DNA of 64,000 nt, from positions 62,001-126,000 of the forward strand of contig JAJEAR010000082.1 of assembly GCA_022822665.1 (NCBI GenBank), in the 5' to 3' direction. This document shows, piece by piece, positions 25,974-34,053 of this stretch (positions within the stretch are counted from its first letter, which is position 1; each line of letters opens with the position of its first letter). The position numbers and the translations under genes are program-made. The DNA is from Alphaproteobacteria bacterium (lineage in GTDB: Bacteria; Pseudomonadota; Alphaproteobacteria; Thalassobaculales; Thalassobaculaceae). The notes beneath the pieces are model-generated. The model saw only the letters and a list, made by a program, of their open reading frames with translations, made no database searches and had not been told where the DNA came from.

Positions 25974-28037
25974 TCAATCCAGGCAGTGGATGAACAGGTT
26001 GCCGTCGTCGCCGATGGTGACCCGCTGCCCACGGTCGACGACGATCGTGGTGTCGGCCTGCTCGATGATTGCCGGGCCCGCGACGACGGCGCCCGCGGGC
26101 AGGTCCAGGCGGTGGTAGACCGGCGCATCGACCTCTCCGGCGACGGGAAATGCCGCGCGCCGCGCCGTCGCCGGTTGCACGTCGTCGCCGTCACCCGGCA
26201 TGTCGCCCGACAAGGCTTCGCCGGGCAGCTCCTCGGCCGCCTGGTAGCTGACCACACGAAGATTGACGATCTCGACCTGGCGCGCCGTGTTGGAGTGGCC
26301 GTATACCAGCCCGTGGACCTCGTGAAAGCCATCTACCGCCCGCTGTCTGGCTGGCTCGTCGAAAGGTTCATCGATGGGGATTTCCAGCTCGTATGCCTGG
26401 CCCTCGTAACGCATCTCCGCGGTGCGGCGGTGCCGCACGGGCACGTCCTTCAGGCCCTCGCGGTCCAGTTCTTCTTCTCCGTGCGACTCCAGGCGTCGAT
26501 ACTCCGCCTCCACCTCGTCGACATCGGCCAGCGCCGCATTGTGGATGAACAGCGTCTTCACGCCGTCGGTTTCGAAGTCCGAAACCAGCAGGCCGAAGGC
26601 GGACAGGGTTCCCGGTGAACGCGGCACCATCACCTCTGCCACGCCGAGTTCCCGCGCGACGGCGGCAGCGTAGAGTCCGCCACCGCCCCCGAACGAGATC
26701 ATGGTGAATTCGCGGGGATCGACCCCGCGCTTGACGGTGACCAGCTTGATCGCTTCCGCCATCTGCGAGACCAGGATCCGGTACATGCCCAGAGCTGCTT
26801 CCATCGGGGTGAGGCGGAGTCGGGACCCGAGCTCGGCGATCACCCCGTGAGCAAGGTCCGGTTCGAGCCGCAACGTGCCGCCCGCAAAATAGTCGGGATT
26901 CAGAAAGCCGAGCACGACGCTGGCATCGGATGACGTCGGCAGGCGGCCACCGCGGCCGTAGCAGGCTGGTCCGGGTACCGAGCCGGCGCTTTCCGGGCCC
27001 ATGTGCAAGCCGCCCCCGTCGTCGATCCACGCGATCGAGCCACCGCCCGATCCGACCGTCTCCATGTCGACCATGGGAACGCGCAGTGGATACTTGCCAA
27101 TGCGCCCCTCGCGGCTGATCTGCACCTTGGCGTCGCGAATGAGGCAGACATCGGTGCTGGTGCCGCCGACGTCTATGCCGATCACGTTGCCGCGGTCCGA
27201 AGCCCGGCCCACGTAGCGCGCGGCGATGACGCCGGCCGCCGGACCGGAGAGAAACATGGAGACCGGTTTCGCGACTGTCATTTCCGCCGAGGCTATGCCA
27301 CCGCCCGACTGCATCAGGTGCAGGCGCGCACCCCTTCCTTCCCTGGCGAGCCCCTTTTCGAGCTGGCGCACGTAGTGGACCACCTTGGGCCGGACGTAGG
27401 CGTCGAAGGCCGTGCAGCAGACCCGTTCGTACTCCCGGAACACGGGGTTGACGCGGTTCGATACCGAGACGAGGAGATCCGGGAATGCCTGTCCGAGAAT
27501 CTCCCTGCTGCGCTCCTCGTGTTCCGGATTGACGTAGGCGTTGAGGTAGCAGATGGCCAGCGCCTCGATGGCGAATACGTCGATCATTCGCTGCACCTCG
27601 GCGAGCACCTGTTTCTCGTCGAGGGGCGTTACCACCGTGCCCTGACCGTCTATTCGCTCGGAGATTCCGACCCGCAACCGGCCCGGGACCAGAAAGCCGG
27701 GGCTCTCGGGCGGCGCCCTGAAGTCGTAGAGTCGGGAGCGCTTCATGCGCCCAAGTTCCAGGGAGTCGCGGTGGCCTTGCGTGGTCAGCAGCCCGATGCG
27801 CGCTCCCTTGCGTTCCAGCAGGGCGTTGGTCGCGATCGTGGTTCCATGGATGTGAACGATCTCGATGCCGTTCTCGCCGGGGACGACGCCGGTCTCGTCG
27901 AGCATCATGCGCACCCCGTCGAGGACCCCCTGCACGATGTCCGGGGATGACGGAGCCTTCGCGTAGTACAGGGTTCCGTCGATGTAGCCCGCGATGTCCG
28001 TAAAGGTCCCGCCGATATCGATTCCGATACGATGCAT
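25974..28037 (-). CDS. hyuA: Hydantoinase/oxoprolinase family protein (A subunit)
   Basis: The 687-residue A subunit has the actin-like ATPase fold of the family: IGIDIGGTFTDIAGY at residues 3-17, HGTTIATNALLERKGARIGL near 75-95, then GIDVGGTSTDV in the middle and a C-terminal domain with YAAAVARELG. The ATG at 28037 (MHRIGID) is preferred over one at 28070 because GAG lies upstream and the family starts directly before the IGIDIGG loop. It forms an operon with hyuB. The region sits in the accessory block. Confidence 0.92.
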   Translation of the reverse strand: MHRIGIDIGGTFTDIAGYIDGTLYYAKAPSSPDIVQGVLDGVRMMLDETGVVPGENGIEIVHIHGTTIATNALLERKGARIGLLTTQGHRDSLELGRMKRSRLYDFRAPPESPGFLVPGRLRVGISERIDGQGTVVTPLDEKQVLAEVQRMIDVFAIEALAICYLNAYVNPEHEERSREILGQAFPDLLVSVSNRVNPVFREYERVCCTAFDAYVRPKVVHYVRQLEKGLAREGRGARLHLMQSGGGIASAEMTVAKPVSMFLSGPAAGVIAARYVGRASDRGNVIGIDVGGTSTDVCLIRDAKVQISREGRIGKYPLRVPMVDMETVGSGGGSIAWIDDGGGLHMGPESAGSVPGPACYGRGGRLPTSSDASVVLGFLNPDYFAGGTLRLEPDLAHGVIAELGSRLRLTPMEAALGMYRILVSQMAEAIKLVTVKRGVDPREFTMISFGGGGGLYAAAVARELGVAEVMVPRSPGTLSAFGLLVSDFETDGVKTLFIHNAALADVDEVEAEYRRLESHGEEELDREGLKDVPVRHRRTAEMRYEGQAYELEIPIDEPFDEPARQRAVDGFHEVHGLVYGHSNTARQVEIVNLRVVSYQAAEELPGEALSGDMPGDGDDVQPATARRAAFPVAGEVDAPVYHRLDLPAGAVVAGPAIIEQADTTIVVDRGQRVTIGDDGNLFIHCLD

Positions 28038-28713
28038 CTGTAATGTCTCGATTCTGGTGCCGCTGCTCATAAAGATACGGATGGCGTCCCGGGTGACGCG
28101 TTCGACGACGCTCGGCGAGGCGCTCGCTCGCCCGCGGGAGTGTGTGAGAAGACCTGGAGTGAGTCGAATATCGTTTGGGCGCGCGGCTATTTGTTCAGGT
28201 AATAGGACCGCGTGGAGCGTAGCGGGAGCGGTCCGATGCGGCCGGGCGGGCGAAGGTTACCGTGGCGGGGCGCCGGACCGGGACTGGCGTATCGGGCGTC
28301 ACTCCGAGGCGGTCGGGACGGCCGAATCGGCAGCATTGGGGTTCGGGGATTCTACGCAGGGAAACTCGCACGAGGGGAGCCGCCGGGGCGATCAGACAGG
28401 GAACGATGCGGTCGAGGCCCGCCACGATGGCGTCAATCCGGCACAACAGCGTGGTGTGTGCAGCGAGCAGCCGGTGAAGTGGAGCGTGGAGTGAGCGTCA
28501 GAGACCGGAGGCTCGAAGGATACCCACCCGAAGGGCTGAGACCGTGCGGCGCGCTCGGCAAGGCAGTCTGTTCGCGAAGCGACGCGCCAAATCCTTCCCC
28601 TGGGCCGGCGAAAGCGTCTCAGTTATCGATTTCACCGCCTGTCACACTGTCTTTATCATCATTGCCACAATTGTCATGAGCGCCGGCGGCAGTTCAGCAA
28701 AACCGTTGCTTCA

Positions 28714-28905
28714 CACGCTCCGGGGCCGCATCGAGGAAGTTCTCCACCGCGAGTACTTCCAGTTCCCGCCTGCGACCGGATGACCCAGCAGCGCATCCCG
28801 GTCATCTAGTCTGAGCAACGCATACACGATACCACTGTCGCGGACATGGACCTTCGGGGACTTCACCAGGTACTGGCCAACGTTGATGTGAAACGGCGGC
28901 AGAAC
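28714..28905 (-). pseudogene. Frameshifted fragment of a DUF4143-type ATPase
   Basis: Reading 28905 down to 28714, the translation PPFHINVGQYLVKSPKVHVRDSG and IVYALLRLDDRDALLGHPVAGGNW aligns with the middle of the intact ATPase at 17363 (PPFHAKLGKRLVKSPK, YVRDSGIVHALLGLDD). After NWK the frame shifts and VLAVENFLDAAPER continues the match to VENLLGAAPER. Only about 64 codons remain. It has the same orientation as the intact copy and roughly 20-25% nucleotide difference by eye. Confidence 0.85.
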
Positions 28906-29243
28906 CGAACCCGCCACAAGCCCAAGCCTTTGGGAAGGGGCCCTGTAAATCTGCTCAGGGTTGGCCCATGAAACCGGGCTGACGATGGAGTTGCCCTTCG
29001 GCAGGTTTCGTTCAGGCCCGGCAAGATGCTGCGCGAGGCCGCGAGAGACGGGGAGACTGCCGGGTGGGGAGAGCCGGATACGGACGGCCGTTAGAACAAC
29101 GACGGCGCCGGGACGGCGGCGCAATCGCTTCCGCTGGCCCCGTGCGGTCCGAATAGCCCCCGTCAGGCGGATGACGGCGGCCTCCCGCGGCCATGGCCGG
29201 CAGGGGTATCCCGGAGTGAAGGCGTTGTCGGGCACATATCGCC

Positions 29244-29288
29244 TTGACGCGGCACCCGATGATGCACGAATATACTATCTACTAGATA
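29244..29288 (+). promoter_or_regulatory. Promoter/operator of the toxin-antitoxin pair
   Basis: An A/T-rich island precedes the antitoxin. TATACT (29271-29276) is a good -10; TTGACG (29244-29249) is the nearest -35 but 21 bases away, longer than optimal. A perfect palindrome TATCTA-C-TAGATA (29276-29288) overlaps the -10, the expected place for an autoregulatory antitoxin operator. AGGGG is seven bases before the ATG. Confidence 0.55.
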
Positions 29289-29301
29289 TAGGGGCAGCGC
29301 G

Positions 29302-29550
29302 ATGCGCACGGTCTCCCTGATGACCGCCAATCAGGAGTTTTCGAAGCTCGTGCGCGAGGTCGAGCGCGGCGAGGGCTTCCTGATCACCCGACGCGGCAAA
29401 CCCATCGCCAAGCTCGTGCCCCACAGCGCCGACAAGGACGCCGATCCCGAATGGGCCGCGGCCCATCGACGCATGATGGCGCGGCTGGAAGAGGGGGCGT
29501 CGCTCGACGGGCTCACGATCGAACGGGCCGCGCTTTATGACCGTCGTTAA
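29302..29550 (+). CDS. Phd/YefM-family antitoxin
   Basis: The 82-residue protein has the Phd/YefM N-terminal DNA-binding fold (MRTVSLMTANQEFSKLVREVERGEGFLITRRGKPIAKLVP) and a C-terminal tail (AAAHRRMMARLEEG) that would wrap around the toxin. It is expected to neutralise the PIN toxin encoded 14 bases upstream of its own stop and to repress its promoter through the palindrome at 29276. The overlapping gene order is classical for such pairs. Confidence 0.9.
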   Translation: MRTVSLMTANQEFSKLVREVERGEGFLITRRGKPIAKLVPHSADKDADPEWAAAHRRMMARLEEGASLDGLTIERAALYDRR

Positions 29551-29998
29551 GGGGCGCTTCTCGCTGGACACCAACATTCTCGTCTATGCGGTCGACCGGG
29601 ACGGCGGCGAGCGGCACCGGTTCTGCATGGAACTGGTGGGTCGGGCGGCCCGGCGCGACTGCGTCCTGACGGTTCAGGCGTTGGCCGAGTTCTTCCATGC
29701 CACCACTCGGAAGAACCAGCTCAGGGCGTCCGAAGCCGGCCGGTTCGTGCGTGACTGGCTGGAAGTCTTCGAGGTCGCCTCGGCCGATAGCGGGGCCCTC
29801 ACCGAGGCGATGGCAGCGGTGGATGAGCACCGTTTCTCGTTCCGGGACGCGATGCTCTGGGCGACCGCAAGACAGGCGGGTTGCTCGGTCCTGGTCAGCG
29901 AGGACATGCAGCATGAACGCCGTCTCGGCGGCGTGGAGTTCGTCAACCCGTTTGCGCCGGATGCCCCCATGGTGATGCCGATAGTGTTTGATCCGTGA
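29537..29998 (+). CDS. PIN-domain toxin (VapC-like ribonuclease)
   Basis: The 153-residue protein has the PIN acidic site: Asp11 in SLDTNILVYA, Glu51 in ALAEFFH, Asp104 in FRDAMLWATA and Asp123 in SEDMQ. Such toxins cleave tRNA or rRNA when not bound by antitoxin. The start overlaps the antitoxin by 14 bases, so the two are translationally coupled. All catalytic positions are intact, so the module looks active, unlike much of the surrounding block. Confidence 0.9.
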   Translation: MTVVKGRFSLDTNILVYAVDRDGGERHRFCMELVGRAARRDCVLTVQALAEFFHATTRKNQLRASEAGRFVRDWLEVFEVASADSGALTEAMAAVDEHRFSFRDAMLWATARQAGCSVLVSEDMQHERRLGGVEFVNPFAPDAPMVMPIVFDP

Positions 29999-30342
29999 CC
30001 TCCTCCGGCTTGCCAAAGCCCTGTGTCTCCTGGTCCGGCAGACCGTCTCGCCCGAAGCGCTCCCGATGAGGCGGCACCGAGCTGCCGGACCGCTCTGGTA
30101 GGGTCGTATCCCGCCCACCCGATCCTCCTGGCGCCATGCGGATCGCCGTCATTGGGGTGGCCGGAAGTGCGCGCTGCGAGCAAGTGGTCAAGGGACAGCA
30201 CTCGGCACTTGCGTTTATCCGTCCTGGTTTCGCGCGGGAGGCTTTTCCGATCCATTTCAGCAGATCGGAGGAGCTTCCATGGGGACGACGTATCGGCCGC
30301 GACGGATGCGCTGCCCGGGGCCGCACGGAACCGGCGGCACTC
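29999..30342. other. Convergent intergenic region, nothing recognised
   Basis: These 344 bases lie between the PIN toxin and the AsmA-like gene, both ending here. No gene, RNA or clear terminator was found. It is the right-hand boundary of the accessory block. Confidence 0.5.
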
Positions 30343-33300
30343 CTACCGCTGGTCGTCTCCGGATTCGGCCTCGGCCGGTTTTTCGCCTGCCGTCCCGGCA
30401 CTCGACATCGAGACCAGCGACCGCAGGAAGCCCGGTGCAAGGGCGGTCAGCGGATTGATGACCACGCGGGGGTTGTCGACGTGGCCATCGAGGAAGTACT
30501 CGGCCGCGAGCAGTCCTTCGCCCTCTCCACCGGTCAGTATCCGTCCGAGCAGCGGGATCCGGTCGATCAGCCGGCTCAGCCCGTAGGCCGGCACGACCAT
30601 GCCTTCCAGGTCCGCGATTCCGGTATCGCGGTTGACGGTGCCGACGGCTGACACGCCCAGGGACGGGCCATAGGCGAGCGACTCCGTGATCCGGAGGATT
30701 GGACCCTCTTTCTGGACGGTTGCGGTCAGCCGCTCGAACTGGATTCCCTTGCCCAGCAGGAGATCCAGCAGCCCCGGGAGCGACGCGGCACTCAGGATGT
30801 GGCCCAGTAGGGGAGCCTCGATCACCCGGAACCTGTCGATGGTAATCTGGAGGTCCGTGCGCCGGTCGACATCCTCGCCGACGATCTTGCCGGAGGCCTC
30901 CAGGGTCCCGCCACGGACCGAGCTGGTGTTGCGCAGATACGCCAGCATTCGGCCGGCATCGTCCGAATTGACCTGGATCAGCGCTCCCCCGGGAATTTCC
31001 TCGTAGGTGGCGTTGACACCGGTGCCATCGAATTTTCCGGTGACCCGCGCATTGACGACGCGAACCCCGTCGTGCTGCATCGTGAGATGCGCGTTGTCGA
31101 TCGGCGGCAGGTCCGGCAGCATCATCTGGTCGAACCTGGCTTCGGCGGTGAAGGACGGGCCACGCGCGGAGGGGTCCGCCCTGTTGAGGATCCGGCTGGC
31201 GTCAAGGCGCCTGCCCGACACCGACGCGTGCCAGGTTCCGTCATCGCGGGCCTCGATCACACCGCGCAGGTCACTGTCCACGAGCTCTGCCCGGTGTATG
31301 TCGATACGGCGCGCGCGTCCGGTTCTCGTATCCAGCGTCACCTCGAAATCCGACGACAGGCTCGGGATCTCGACGACGCCGGAGCGGATCTCCGTCAGCT
31401 GGCCTTCGGCGAGGGCGAGGACCATCTCGAACCGACCGGGTGTCTCGGCGGGCTTGAAGATGTCGATGTCGGGAATCGAGACCCGGGCCTTGTGGGCGTC
31501 AAACAGCACGTTGACGACCGTGGTCCCCCCGGTCCGCTCGACCACCTCGGCCTGGACCTCCATCTCTCCCTCGACCCCGACCTCGTATGGCCAGCCGTGT
31601 TCGTGCAACACCGGTCCCGATACCAGGCCGGAGAGCCGGGTGTGCCGCCTGACCGGAGCCGACCGGTCGAGCCGGTCCGTGGTGTTGAACTCGATCGGCT
31701 GGTCGTGGAGCAATCCACTGCCCGAGGCCTGGAGCCCGGAGCGGTCGAGCGACAGGCGGACGGTTCCGTGGGTGAGCGGGGTACCGAGAGCCATCTCGTC
31801 GAGTGTCACATCCGTCAGCCGGGCCTCGACCGCGTAGTCGAGCTGTGCCAGCCGCAACGCCTGGAGCAGCGGGAAGCCGAGAGTGACCTGCGCCTCGCCG
31901 GCTCCCTCGATCCCGCTGGAATCGAAGCCGGCCTTCGATGCCAGCCGGAACGGATCCTTGTCGAGAAGTTCAAGCGCTCGCGCCAGGGATCCATGCAGCC
32001 GCAGTTCGATGTCGGCCATCGGCAGCGCGCCGTTCAGATCGGAGAGCACCACCCGGCTCGCGGCAACCCTTAGGGTATCGACCCGAGCCGTGCTCACGTC
32101 CACGAACACGGTGTCGAGACCGACTGTCACCTGTCCCGCAGCCTCGCGCGCAGGTTGCAGCGGACGCAGATAGTGAACAGTCACACCCGAGAAGTCCGCG
32201 GTGCCGTCAACGCGCCGGAGCCTGGCCGTGCCCGAAGGGGCAAGGTCGGCCTCGATCGTGAACCCGGCACTGGAGACCTGGCCGTCCTCGAGATTGCGAG
32301 CGATCCAGGAGCGGGCGTTGGGCGCAAGATCAGCCGGCCAGTAGCGGGCGATATCGGCGGTCGGCAGGGTGCGAACTGTTGCCGTGAGCGCCGCCGACGC
32401 GGTGGTGTCTATATCGCGCACCGTTCCCGAAACCAGGACCGACCACGGCTCGCCCTCGATTTCCAGTTCGTCCACCCTGACCACCCGTGCGGGCCTGTCG
32501 TACAGGCCCTGGAGGTGAACCCGGTCGAACGGTACTGGCTCGATGCCGAGTTCGGGGGGCGTGATCGTGCCGTTGCGGCTCTCGAGCGACCCGGATGCCC
32601 TGCGCAGCGCCAGGTCGGGCTCGAGTTCGAAGTCGATCTTGATGTCGACAGGCGTGGACAGCACCGCCCGGTAGTGCGGCGCGGACAGGACGCGCGCCAG
32701 CAGGCCGGGATCGACAGTGCGTGCCCTGACAGTGCCGGTGGTTATCCGCGACCAGATCGAGCGTGTTGCCGTCGCCGCCAGCACGATCTCCTTTTCGGCC
32801 ACCCGCGCCTGGGTCGTGAACCTGACTTCGAGGTCGCGCTCCGCACCGGTCTCGCGCACCGTTCCCACCAGGTCGCTCAGAACCACCGGGCCCAGGGCCG
32901 GATCCCGGGTTTCGAGACTGCCTCCGCGAATTTCCAGCAGCGGCAGGGTCCGACTGGACCCGGGTCCGCTGCGCATGGTGTCGAAGAGCGCGAACGCGGC
33001 CAGCGGCTCGTGTTTTTCCTCGCCGTCTCCGGACATGATCCTGATCGTCGGGCGATCAAAGGAAACCCGCACCGGACGGAGTTCGCCCCGGAGCAGTGCG
33101 GTGGGCGACAGCAGCAGCCTCACGCCGGGTGCGACGAGTTCGAAGTCGGGGCCGGTTCCGGTTACCCGGACGTCCTGCACGGTGATGTCGAAGAGGGCAT
33201 CGAGCCCGTGCCAGGTGAGAACCGGTGTCCCGGTCCGAACCGTAACGGACGCCGTATCGGGAACCAGGCTGTCACGGATGAGATCGGCGGCGAACTCCAG

Positions 33301-33438
33301 CGAGATCGGTCCGGAGAGTATCCTCCATCCCAGAAGGAAGACCGCACACAGCAGGACCGCGACGATTCCGCCGAACACCTTGAGCAGGAGATGCCTGCGA
33401 ACGGGTTCGGTTTCTGAATCAGGCCGCGTATCCGTCAT
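30343..33438 (-). CDS. AsmA-like/YhdP-type large envelope protein (DUF3971)
   Basis: This 1031-residue protein has an N-terminal basic stretch and one anchor helix (about residues 17-42, VFGGIVAVLLCAVFLLGW) followed by a long beta-rich periplasmic body with many short repeated strands, and the AsmA_2/DUF3971-type C-terminal region (GLLDLLLGKGIQFERLTATV, then a YGLSRLIDRIPLLGRILTGG amphipathic end). Related proteins bridge the envelope and move phospholipids to the outer membrane. It is divergent from the peroxiredoxin gene (110-base gap), an arrangement I recall as common in alphaproteobacteria. Confidence 0.85.
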   Translation of the reverse strand: MTDTRPDSETEPVRRHLLLKVFGGIVAVLLCAVFLLGWRILSGPISLEFAADLIRDSLVPDTASVTVRTGTPVLTWHGLDALFDITVQDVRVTGTGPDFELVAPGVRLLLSPTALLRGELRPVRVSFDRPTIRIMSGDGEEKHEPLAAFALFDTMRSGPGSSRTLPLLEIRGGSLETRDPALGPVVLSDLVGTVRETGAERDLEVRFTTQARVAEKEIVLAATATRSIWSRITTGTVRARTVDPGLLARVLSAPHYRAVLSTPVDIKIDFELEPDLALRRASGSLESRNGTITPPELGIEPVPFDRVHLQGLYDRPARVVRVDELEIEGEPWSVLVSGTVRDIDTTASAALTATVRTLPTADIARYWPADLAPNARSWIARNLEDGQVSSAGFTIEADLAPSGTARLRRVDGTADFSGVTVHYLRPLQPAREAAGQVTVGLDTVFVDVSTARVDTLRVAASRVVLSDLNGALPMADIELRLHGSLARALELLDKDPFRLASKAGFDSSGIEGAGEAQVTLGFPLLQALRLAQLDYAVEARLTDVTLDEMALGTPLTHGTVRLSLDRSGLQASGSGLLHDQPIEFNTTDRLDRSAPVRRHTRLSGLVSGPVLHEHGWPYEVGVEGEMEVQAEVVERTGGTTVVNVLFDAHKARVSIPDIDIFKPAETPGRFEMVLALAEGQLTEIRSGVVEIPSLSSDFEVTLDTRTGRARRIDIHRAELVDSDLRGVIEARDDGTWHASVSGRRLDASRILNRADPSARGPSFTAEARFDQMMLPDLPPIDNAHLTMQHDGVRVVNARVTGKFDGTGVNATYEEIPGGALIQVNSDDAGRMLAYLRNTSSVRGGTLEASGKIVGEDVDRRTDLQITIDRFRVIEAPLLGHILSAASLPGLLDLLLGKGIQFERLTATVQKEGPILRITESLAYGPSLGVSAVGTVNRDTGIADLEGMVVPAYGLSRLIDRIPLLGRILTGGEGEGLLAAEYFLDGHVDNPRVVINPLTALAPGFLRSLVSMSSAGTAGEKPAEAESGDDQR

Positions 33439-33548
33439 GCTCGAATGACCTTCATGACATCTTCGTGACGTGCGCCTTGCTGCTTCTATAGCATATTGGT
33501 GGTGGCTGATCGCGAAGGAAGCCGTTTCCGCAACGAGAGGAGAAGAGT

Positions 33549-34034
33549 GTGGGTGTCAGCGAGGGTGACAGGGCGCCGGAATTCACGGTGGCGCGCGACG
33601 GGGGAGGCGAGCTTTCACTGTCGGACCTGAAGGGCCGGAAGGTGATCCTGTACTTCTATCCGAGGGACAATACCCCCGGGTGCACGACAGAGGCGTGTGA
33701 ATTCCGGGACGCGATGCCGGATTTCTCCGGCGCTTCGGCCGAGATCGTCGGGATCTCGCGTGACTCGGTGAAGAGTCACGACGGGTTCAGACAGCGGCAT
33801 GGCCTGGACTTTGCGCTCGGGGCAGATGTCGACGGGGCGGTCTGCGAGGCATTCGGGACCTGGGTGCAGAAGAAGATGTACGGGAGGGTGAGCATGGGAA
33901 TCGAGCGCTCGACCTTCCTCATCGACGAGGAGGGCGTGATCCGGAAGGTCTGGCGCAAGGTCCGGGTCAAGGGTCATGTGGAACAGGTCCTGGCCGCGGT
34001 GCGCGAGCTCGACGCGGAGCGGCAACCGGGCTGA
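33549..34034 (+). CDS. bcp: Peroxiredoxin, Bcp/PrxQ type
   Basis: The 161-residue protein reduces hydroperoxides in the cytoplasm. It has the peroxidatic Cys45 in NTPGCTTEAC and the resolving Cys50 five residues later, the arrangement of atypical two-cysteine Bcp enzymes, plus YFYPRD and the conserved arginine in IERSTFLID. The start is GTG at 33549 after AGAGGAGAAG. It converges with the sulfatase gene; both stop codons lie in one hairpin. Confidence 0.93.
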   Translation: MGVSEGDRAPEFTVARDGGGELSLSDLKGRKVILYFYPRDNTPGCTTEACEFRDAMPDFSGASAEIVGISRDSVKSHDGFRQRHGLDFALGADVDGAVCEAFGTWVQKKMYGRVSMGIERSTFLIDEEGVIRKVWRKVRVKGHVEQVLAAVRELDAERQPG

Positions 34035-34053
34035 CGCCCGCACGGGCCGTCAG
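34031..34053. terminator. Hairpin spanning the stop codons of bcp and the sulfatase gene
   Basis: CTGACGCCC (34031-34039) pairs with GGG-C-CGTCAG (34044-34053), nine pairs with one bulged C and a GCAC loop. The TGA of bcp (34032-34034) and the TGA of the opposite gene (34052-34050) are within opposite arms. Confidence 0.45.

Larger units (their letters stand above)
28038..29301. other. Long intergenic region with a gene relic
   Basis: About 1.26 kb between divergently placed hyuA and the toxin-antitoxin pair. It holds the ATPase relic (28714-28905) and the antitoxin promoter, both listed separately. The rest (28080-28713 and 28906-29240) has only low-complexity frames and lower-GC patches around 28620-28680; I see no gene, RNA or insertion sequence. 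It looks like decayed accessory DNA. Confidence 0.55.

Noticed and set aside
17363-28905. Composite transposon bounded by the two ATPase copies
   Set aside because: The copies are direct, about a fifth diverged, one is only ~190 bases long, and no terminal repeats, target duplications or transposase were found.
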